This document shows, in pieces, positions 57,701-64,000 of a DNA stretch of 64,000 bases; the first letter of the stretch is position 1, and every line of letters begins with the position of its first letter. The stretch lies in the NCBI GenBank assembly GCA_029959085.1, contig JARWIR010000005.1, positions 1,614,501 through 1,678,500 on the forward strand, given 5' to 3'. A program made the translations under genes and the position numbers. Below the pieces are notes generated by a model. The model searched no databases and was not told where the DNA came from. It saw only the letters and a list, made by a program, of their open reading frames with translations. Source of the DNA: Nemophila menziesii. Lineage: Eukaryota > Streptophyta > Magnoliopsida > Boraginales > Hydrophyllaceae.

Positions 57701-58440
57701 CCAAGGACCTCCTTCGGAAAAAACCCAACCACAAAAGCGTGTCGAATCGTATAACAAACCAAAGGACCTACAATGTCCCAACACTTCTGATAGAAACCAG
57801 CTGTCATACCATCTGGCCCAGGCGCCTTATGGGGTGCCATCTAAAAAACGGCGACTCTCACCTCCTCATCTGTCACCTCCTCGCCTAAAACTCCAATATC
57901 CCCCTCATCAAATCTACTAAGATGCGGTAGCTCGAATGAGTTAGGGGGCACCTCCACGGCTGAAAAAATACCCTCGAAGATATCCCTGACCCACTGCTTC
58001 TATAACATCTCATCAGTAAACCATTCTTGATTGAAATCCTTAATTCAAAATGCTTCTGTTTTGTCCCTTTTGACCTGTTCCGCGCAATGGTAAAACTGTG
58101 TATTCCTCTCCCCCGAATTAATCCATTCCGTGTGTGCCCTTTGAAACCAAAATATCTCCTCCTGCTCAAGTAGACTCTCATATTCCGTGGCCAACCTTTT
58201 CTCCAAACGGACTAAAGATGAATTATATGATGCCTGAAGTGATTTCTGAATCCCCGCAATCCTAGATAATAATCTCTTTTTCTTCTTAAATATGTCCCCA
58301 GCAAAAATCATACTTCCAAATCTCTAACTCCCTTCTTATAATTTCAATGTTTTCCCCAAGGTCCCTTCCTTCACACCTCCAATTCTTTGCAACTAAATCA
58401 TAAACCCCACATGTATCACTCGTATCATCTCTGATACAAA
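54735..58440 (-). mobile_element. 5'-truncated, inactivated L1-type LINE (reverse transcriptase, zf-RVT, RNase H)
   Basis: Read on the minus strand from about 58440. A linker region (KNWRCEGRDLGENIEIIRRE) is followed by reverse transcriptase with MAPHKAPGPDGMTAGFYQKC, LIPKLGNP, ISFLPNRSTLDN and VKVDLAKAYDKLRW. The catalytic FADD box reads FANDLILF, so a key Asp is lost. Next come KVWGLRVPQKIRVFLWRV with zf-RVT cysteines CPLCGCKEE, then RNase H starting MKLNTDGSC. Frameshifts and stops separate these parts. The endonuclease and ORF1 are missing. The 3' end lies near 54.7 kb, about 0.45 kb upstream of the MADS start codon, in the same transcriptional orientation. No clear poly(A) tail or target-site duplication was found. 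Confidence 0.88.
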
Positions 58441-59370
58441 TCATAGGTAGTCTAATTATAGAAGAAAAAGAAAAAAATTAACTCGATAAGAATATGGTTA
58501 ATATATATCATCAATAATATTTAACCATATTTTTTTAGGTGATCTTCAACATTACTTTTTACAAGATAAAAAGAGATTTATTATCAGTTCGATAACTATT
58601 TGAATAACTTTCAAAACTCTTGTTCCAAAACTGACCTTGGTCAATTTAGAAAAGAAAGAAAATTAACAAAATTTCTCTAAATTATCCTAAAACTAAATTA
58701 AATATTAATTGTCAAAAACAAATCCATGATTTTTTATCATTTTGGATTAATGAAAGACAAGAAAAAATATTTATTTGATTGAGAATATTAATTCTCTTTT
58801 ACTTGCGTTGTAACGAGAAAAAAAAAGTTATACTCTCGTTTAGATGTGTCTTTATTCTTTATTTTAGATATAAAATTCAAAATTATTTTAAATAATTTTT
58901 GAATTGATAATTTTAATTTGTTAGTAGTTTTCATGAACCATTTGTGAAAAAAACCTTCCTATATTTTGTTATTCTTTTTTTTATTCAATAAAATTGAAAT
59001 ACCTTTTGATTAAATTATGAAATAGTTCGTTACTGTAGTATCTAAATTTATCTAACCACAATATAAAAATATCTTTTTAAAGATAATCGTTTCACAAACC
59101 AAATTTAGTCCCTAATAGTTATAATATCGGAAATAGAAGTTATACTATTTGAAATTAAAGTCCCAATATGAGTATTTTTTATCTTTTAGTTTATAAATTC
59201 ATTTTTTTCCTTATACATGACATTTATTTTTTATATTGAAGATTTCTATTTTGGAACAACCATATTAAAAATATAAATAAATGTAATATATAAAAAAGGG
59301 AGTTTTTTTTGGGTTTAACCCTTTTTTTATAAGAAATTGGCGATTTGGCATACTAGGGAAAAGTTTTGTG
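58441..59370. other. AT-rich spacer without recognisable features
   Basis: No open frame, terminal repeat or tandem repeat of note is seen between the LINE end and the GGCGGT repeat block. Confidence 0.5.
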
Positions 59371-59374
59371 AGTT

Positions 59375-59695
59375 TAACACCAGGGCGGTAGCCCGATTAC
59401 CGCCCTTCTAGTGGGGCGGTTCTCTGGGCACCACCTTTGCTTAATTTTTTTGATTAGGGAGAGGGCGGTTCTCTGGGCACCACCTTTGCTTAATTTTTTT
59501 GATTAGGGAGAGGGCGGTTCTTCGTTGACCGCCCTTAGTACAATTTTTTTTAAAATTATATTTTAACTAAGGGTGGTATCTTGCCAACCGCCCTTAGTAC
59601 AAATTTGTTCCGCCTGGAGCGCGGTTTCCAGCCAACCGCCCCTAGTGCAATTTTTTTTTAATGAAGGGTGATGTACCGACCACCGCCCTTAACAG
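59375..59695. repeat. GGGCGGT/ACCGCCC inverted and tandem repeat block upstream of the MULE
   Basis: GGGCGGT and its inverse ACCGCCC alternate at least ten times, so many hairpins are possible. A 49-bp unit beginning GGGCGGTTCTCTGGGCACC is duplicated exactly (59414 and 59463), with a diverged third start at 59512. Units then drift to ACCGCCCTTAGTACAATTTT. It may be the sub-terminal repeat region of the MULE or of another DNA transposon. Confidence 0.7.
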
Positions 59696-60016
59696 AATAT
59701 AGTTATCAACCCTAATCATAAACCCTTTTCTGAAAATTTGAAGCCACCCACCCACCTCCATTGCTCTTCTACATTCACACCCATCCAAAAATCTTCAAGT
59801 GTTTCATCAAATCGTTAGATATCTCATCTTGGAGGTAATTATTCTATCCATTTGGTATTATGTGTAATTTATATAAGTAAGAAAAATTAGGTTTTTTTTT
59901 ATATATAGTAATAACTAGTTGTAGGAGTTTGTTTCTTAATTTATTAGTTTAAATTAGTTTTTATTTATTGTGTTTGATTTAGTATTGATTAGGTTGTGTG
60001 TATTGGGTTTTTAGGT

Positions 60017-60179
60017 GATGTCTCCTCATTTGTGATAGATTTATGTTAGGATGAGACATCATTTTTAGTGATTTAGAAGTCATAATGGTCGATTTTCTTG
60101 AGAAATAGTGCAATTTCCTTTTTTGAGTCTTGATTTAGTAAAATAATATTTTTAAAGCATATTGGGTTTAATTGTTTAT
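60017..60179. repeat. Direct repeat copy 1 (pairs with 63838-64000)
   Basis: This 163-bp segment begins GATGTCTCCTCATTTGTGAT and is about 90% identical to the segment that starts right at the MULE stop codon. Its first 44 bases form a potential hairpin, GATGTCTC against GAGACATC. Confidence 0.8.
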
Positions 60180-60183
60180 TTTG

Positions 60184-61528
60184 TGTGAAGCTTTAAAGAT
60201 AATTATGGAGATTAATTAGAGTCCAAGTCAAAGACTACAAGATATGGAAAGAGATAAGCATGGTAATTGGAGATAAAGGAAAGAAAAGCTAAAATCATGG
60301 AAAAGGAAAAGCTGCCTTAATCTGAATTTCTGCAGCTACGCCTAAAGAAGTGGTGATAACTCCAAAAGGAAGCCGATTTTGGAAGATTACTTTCATAGGG
60401 ACGTAGATAATTCTGTGAGGATTCTTTTGGTATCTTTTGGGCTAAAAACCGACCAATAACGAAGAAGATATGCTCAAAACAAGTCAGCAGTAATTATCTT
60501 TATTTCCACACGAATTTGAGTTGGGCTTGGAGTCCATTACTTAACCTCTCCTTCAAGAAAACGAATTAGGTCTTCTAAACACCTATTAATACACCCTTAT
60601 ATCACTTGTAAATCATCCTTGCCTCATAGTAATTAGTTCTTAAGGTTTTATTCTTCCAGTTTATTGTAGAGAGCAAGGTGATGTCTTTTATAATTTCTTT
60701 TAGTTTATTTCCTTCAGGTATGAACTAAACTTCCCATAGCTTAGGTTTTGCATCATGTATAATCTATGAATTCTAATTCTTTTATCTAAGTTTCTTTGGG
60801 AATTACATGTTTTAATTTGATATTAGCTACTTACCTTTATATTTATTTATGTGTTTTGATTTATTGCATGTCCTAGAACTGATCACTTTAGGATTGTTTT
60901 AATAGTAGTTAGATGGCCACCTTAACTGGGTGTCTAATTATTGAAACACCAAATAACGTCTAGTGTCGATATTAGTCCTGACAAAACTGATTCTAACTAG
61001 ATAGTCATTAGGGTAAGATTTAATCACTATCACCATGTATGGAAATTGATTGCTTAGGGCCTTGGTGGCGCTTGATAACCCTATTTGAACCACCCTCGTG
61101 GTGTGTCCGTAGCCCCCTTAGTCGCTCTCAAGGTCTAAGGAATGGGGATTTAGAATCCTGACTAAGTATACAAGAGCTAACATTCTCCCTTATTAACTAG
61201 ATCTAATAGAAAGAATTAGAAGGAATAGTGCATACTAGCAAAACCTAAGCTATATTTCTCATCTCATATTCTTCGTATTTTATTTTATTGTCTTTATTTT
61301 CTTAGTTTAATTAATTTCGAATTTCTTCTCTTTTTAATTTATTGTCTTTTAATTAATTATTGCTTACTCGTTATTGTTACTTACTCGTATAACACACTTA
61401 AGTCCCTGAGAACGAACTCAACTTACTAACTAAAACTTGCATACGTCCTGTAATACTTGCAGTACTGTGCCTGTCTAGGGTGAGAATGCGTAGTTTTCTA
61501 GACTTTATTTTATCATATTTTTATCACA
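60184..61528. mobile_element. Possible solo LTR-like insertion (TGTGA...TCACA)
   Basis: The segment is bounded by TGTGA and TCACA, a perfect inverted 5-bp terminus of the TG...CA type. It is non-coding and has a run near its 3' part (AAGTCCCTGAGAACGAACTC, TACTTGCAGTACTGTGCC) reminiscent of plant LTR ends. No 5-bp target-site duplication matches, and no primer-binding site was identified, so the call is tentative. The alternative is native intron sequence of the MULE. Confidence 0.35.
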
Positions 61529-61554
61529 CCCTAGGCGACACCATTAGGTAAAAA

Positions 61555-63839
61555 TGAATTTTATGTGGATATGTTTTTATCGTGGAGATATTGTTCGAAT
61601 TGGTAACGGTGTTGTTGAATATAACGGGGGAGATTGTAAAGCTATTTTTACGGATGAGATTTTGGGCTAATTGGTTTAAAACAAGACGTGTGTTCGAATT
61701 GCAATTGGAACAAAAATGAGGTTATTTTTCATTTGATATGGCGATGTCTGATTTTGTCAAACCCTCCACGGTATCATGCTCTAGTAGTAAGGGAGGACAC
61801 GATCAATGTGATGATAGATGGGCGAGGAACGTGCAATACCATGTTATCGAGGTTTACGCCGAGATTAATGATATTCGTAAAACGCAAGCGTCCGCTTCTC
61901 GTGAGAAGGGTAAAAAGAAAATTATGAGCGTGGTAATACATCCACACCTTTTGAGCCGATTCGCGAGACAATTCGCGAATTTGGTGGTGAAAATGGAAGT
62001 GAAAGTGAAACCGAATCGGAAGCATCCGATGAAGAGGGTTTTCATATTTATAGTGATGAGAATGAAGATAGTAGTAAAGACGACGATGACGAGGATGATT
62101 GTTCTAATCCAACTAAGTACAATTTTGGTTCTCTTGATATGAGCGAAAAATTTGAATGTCATGATCGGAAAAAGAGTCAACCATCTTCCATGGTGAAAGG
62201 ATTTAAACTCATGTTGGGTGAGCGATACGCTTCTAGGCGTGCTCTTTTATTGGACGTGAGAAGGTGGCACCTTAAAAATCACAAGGAATGTAAAGCAAAA
62301 AGGATAACTAATCAATACATTACACACATTTGTGTACATCCTAAAGACAGGTGTGGATTTTATATTTGCGGTAGTTTTAATAGTAGTAGTAATGTGTAGA
62401 AAATTAGTAGGTTAAAAGAACTTAAGTGTCAACACGGAATACTCGTGAAAAATCACCGACAATCGACTTCGGATTTTGTTAGGGATGAAATATTCGCAAT
62501 GGTGAATACCGATATAGCTATGAAAATTGGATTGATACAAACTCAAATTCATAAGGACTATGGTCATTTCATTTCATATGGTAAGGCATAGTGGGGTAAA
62601 CAAAAAGTGCTCGAAAAATTATTCGGAACGCATGAACGTGCGTTCACAGATTTGTCTAAAATTTTGAATGCTTTACGAATCATTAACCAAGGAACAATAT
62701 ACGAGTTTGAGTATAAATATGTGGTCGGTAACCAAGCTACATTTAATATGGGTTTTTGTGCATATAAAGCTAATATCGAAGGATTCAAGCATATGCCCGT
62801 GGTTAGCATTGATGCCACCCATTTATATGGAAAGTGTAACGGTAAACTACTTATTGCGGTTGGGTACGATGCGGACAATCAACTATTTTCATTAGCTTAT
62901 GCGCTAGTCGATGAAGAGGCGACGGTTTCATGGACATTTTTTTGACTTGTTTAAAAAAATATGTCACGAAGAATCGAAAAATATGTTTATTGCCGAATCG
63001 ACACATAGAGGTATATTGTGAAGCGTACGCGATGTATTTCCGGAACCTGAAGGAGTCCATCGATTTTGTGCGTGTCACTTAGCTAGCAATTTGAATCACA
63101 AATTTAAAAATCGTTTGGCAAAAAAGACTTTCATGGATCTTGCTTAGGTGTCAGATATTCATGACAAAAAATACATGGGTTGGGTTGAAGATATCCCTAA
63201 AGAAAGATGGTCTCTTTCACATGACGGGGGGTACCGTTATGGTAATATGACAACTGACAACAAACTTATGAGATATTTTTAACAATGTTTTGAAGGGAGT
63301 TAGGGGGTTTCCTGTAACGGCTATTGTATTGTTAACATTTGAGAAAAGTGCCGGTTACTTTGTGAAAAGGAGACAACTAGGGAAACATGCCTTGCTAGAC
63401 GGATTGGTGTTCCCACCGCAGGTCACCATTGGATTACATAAAAGTGAGAAATATGCGACTGGTTATGGTGCTAACCTTTACGACGCAGATGATAATATTT
63501 GTGTAGGTAAGATGTGGTATGAGATCAGATAGCGATAAAACGAGTTTCATCATAAACATAAACGAACAAATATGTACGTGTGGAAGGTGGCAAATATTGC
63601 ACCGTCCATGTGGCCAATTTATTTGTATTACTCAAATGTACGATAAAAATAAAGGATACTACGCGTACGTTTCTGAGTATTTAACGCTTTCAAAGTACAT
63701 GGATTCGTATGCTGGAAAGTTCTGTCCCCTTATGGATGTTTTCGACTACCTAACTTACGAAGGATATGAAGTTTTGGCTTGTAAGTCTAGAATAATTACG
63801 AAGAGTGGTCGAAGGAGATCTTCCAGAATTTACAACTGA
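61555..63839 (+). pseudogene. Mutator-like (MULE) transposase pseudogene
   Basis: From MNFMWICFYRGDIVRIGNGV the conceptual protein runs across several frames with stops and frameshifts. It includes an acidic stretch (SDENEDSSKDDDDED), a MuDR N-terminal-like part (MLGERYASRRALLLDVRRWH), and the MULE transposase core with MPVVSIDATHLYGKCNGKLL and VGYDADNQLFSLAYALVDEE. A SWIM-type zinc finger follows (CTCGRWQILHRPCGQF), in which the expected PCxH histidine is Gln. At least four in-frame stops or shifts separate the parts, so it is inactive. A 5' leader with donor TTGGAG|GTAATT at about 59836 may belong to it. Terminal inverted repeats were not identified. Confidence 0.85.
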
Positions 63840-64000
63840 TGTCTCCTCATTTGTGATAGATTTATATTAGGACGAGACATCATTTTTAGTGATTTAGAAG
63901 TCATTATAGTCGATTTTCTTGAGAAATGCTACACTTTCCTATTTTGAGTCTTGATTTAGTAAAATAATGTTTTTAGAGCATATTGGGTTTAATTATTTAT
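63838..64000. repeat. Direct repeat copy 2 (continues beyond the window)
   Basis: It starts within the TGA stop of the MULE frame and matches 60017-60179 to the last base of the window, so its true length is unknown. Confidence 0.8.

Noticed and set aside
60184..61528. Full LTR retrotransposon
   Set aside because: Only one LTR-like unit, no gag-pol coding sequence, no primer-binding site and no matching target-site duplication.

Overview
The window is nuclear DNA from a flowering plant, almost certainly a eudicot. The evidence is spliced genes with GT-AG introns, strongly AT-rich introns and spacers, plant-only families (augmin subunit 5, P-class PPR, AP1/FUL-type MADS-box) and plant transposons (LINE, MULE, MITEs). 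An asterid such as Asteraceae is possible, but nothing here proves it. I see no rRNA or canonical tRNA gene and no CRISPR array.

Layout, left to right. (1) 1-14663, minus: the N-terminal three quarters of the giant UBR-box protein BIG; nine exons are modelled and the last runs off the left edge. (2) 16816-20039, minus: AUGMIN subunit 5, nine exons, complete. (3) 20040-25149: gene-poor spacer with tandem repeats, a tRNA-like retroposon trace and a long telomere-like CCTTAA tract. (4) 25150-26604, minus: intronless P-class PPR gene. (5) 26605-32640: transposon graveyard (two LINE fragments, a nested MITE pair, a Stowaway-like MITE, a poly(A) retroposon with 9-bp target-site duplications). (6) 33224-35405, plus: small membrane-anchored RING-H2 ubiquitin ligase. 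(7) 35955-37368, minus: DsbA/FrnE-like thioredoxin-fold protein. (8) 39398-43938, plus: RCC1-repeat protein. (9) 44845-54251, minus: AP1/FUL-like MADS-box gene with a 4.7-kb first intron and an unusual C-terminus. (10) 54.7-58.4 kb, minus: dead 5'-truncated LINE about 0.5 kb upstream of the MADS start codon. (11) 59.3-64 kb: decayed MULE with GGCGGT-rich upstream repeats and about 160-bp direct repeats.

The genes do not form an operon-like pathway. Their order matters: from memory, BIG, the RING gene, the RCC1 gene and a MADS-box gene lie together in Arabidopsis At3g02260-At3g02310, and AUG5, a RING gene and the DsbA-like gene lie together around At5g38880-At5g38900. The window looks like a less fractionated version of one ancestral block.

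The most unusual feature is a dispersed family of elements carrying a roughly 31-bp minisatellite (core GGGACCTATAGTGCA). It sits in introns of BIG, the RING gene and the RCC1 gene, with a related short element in the MADS gene. One block was duplicated between genes: exon 3 of the RING gene, with its flanking intron array, is present as a decayed pseudo-exon inside a BIG intron, antisense to BIG transcription. BIG pre-mRNA should therefore contain sequence complementary to the RING mRNA.
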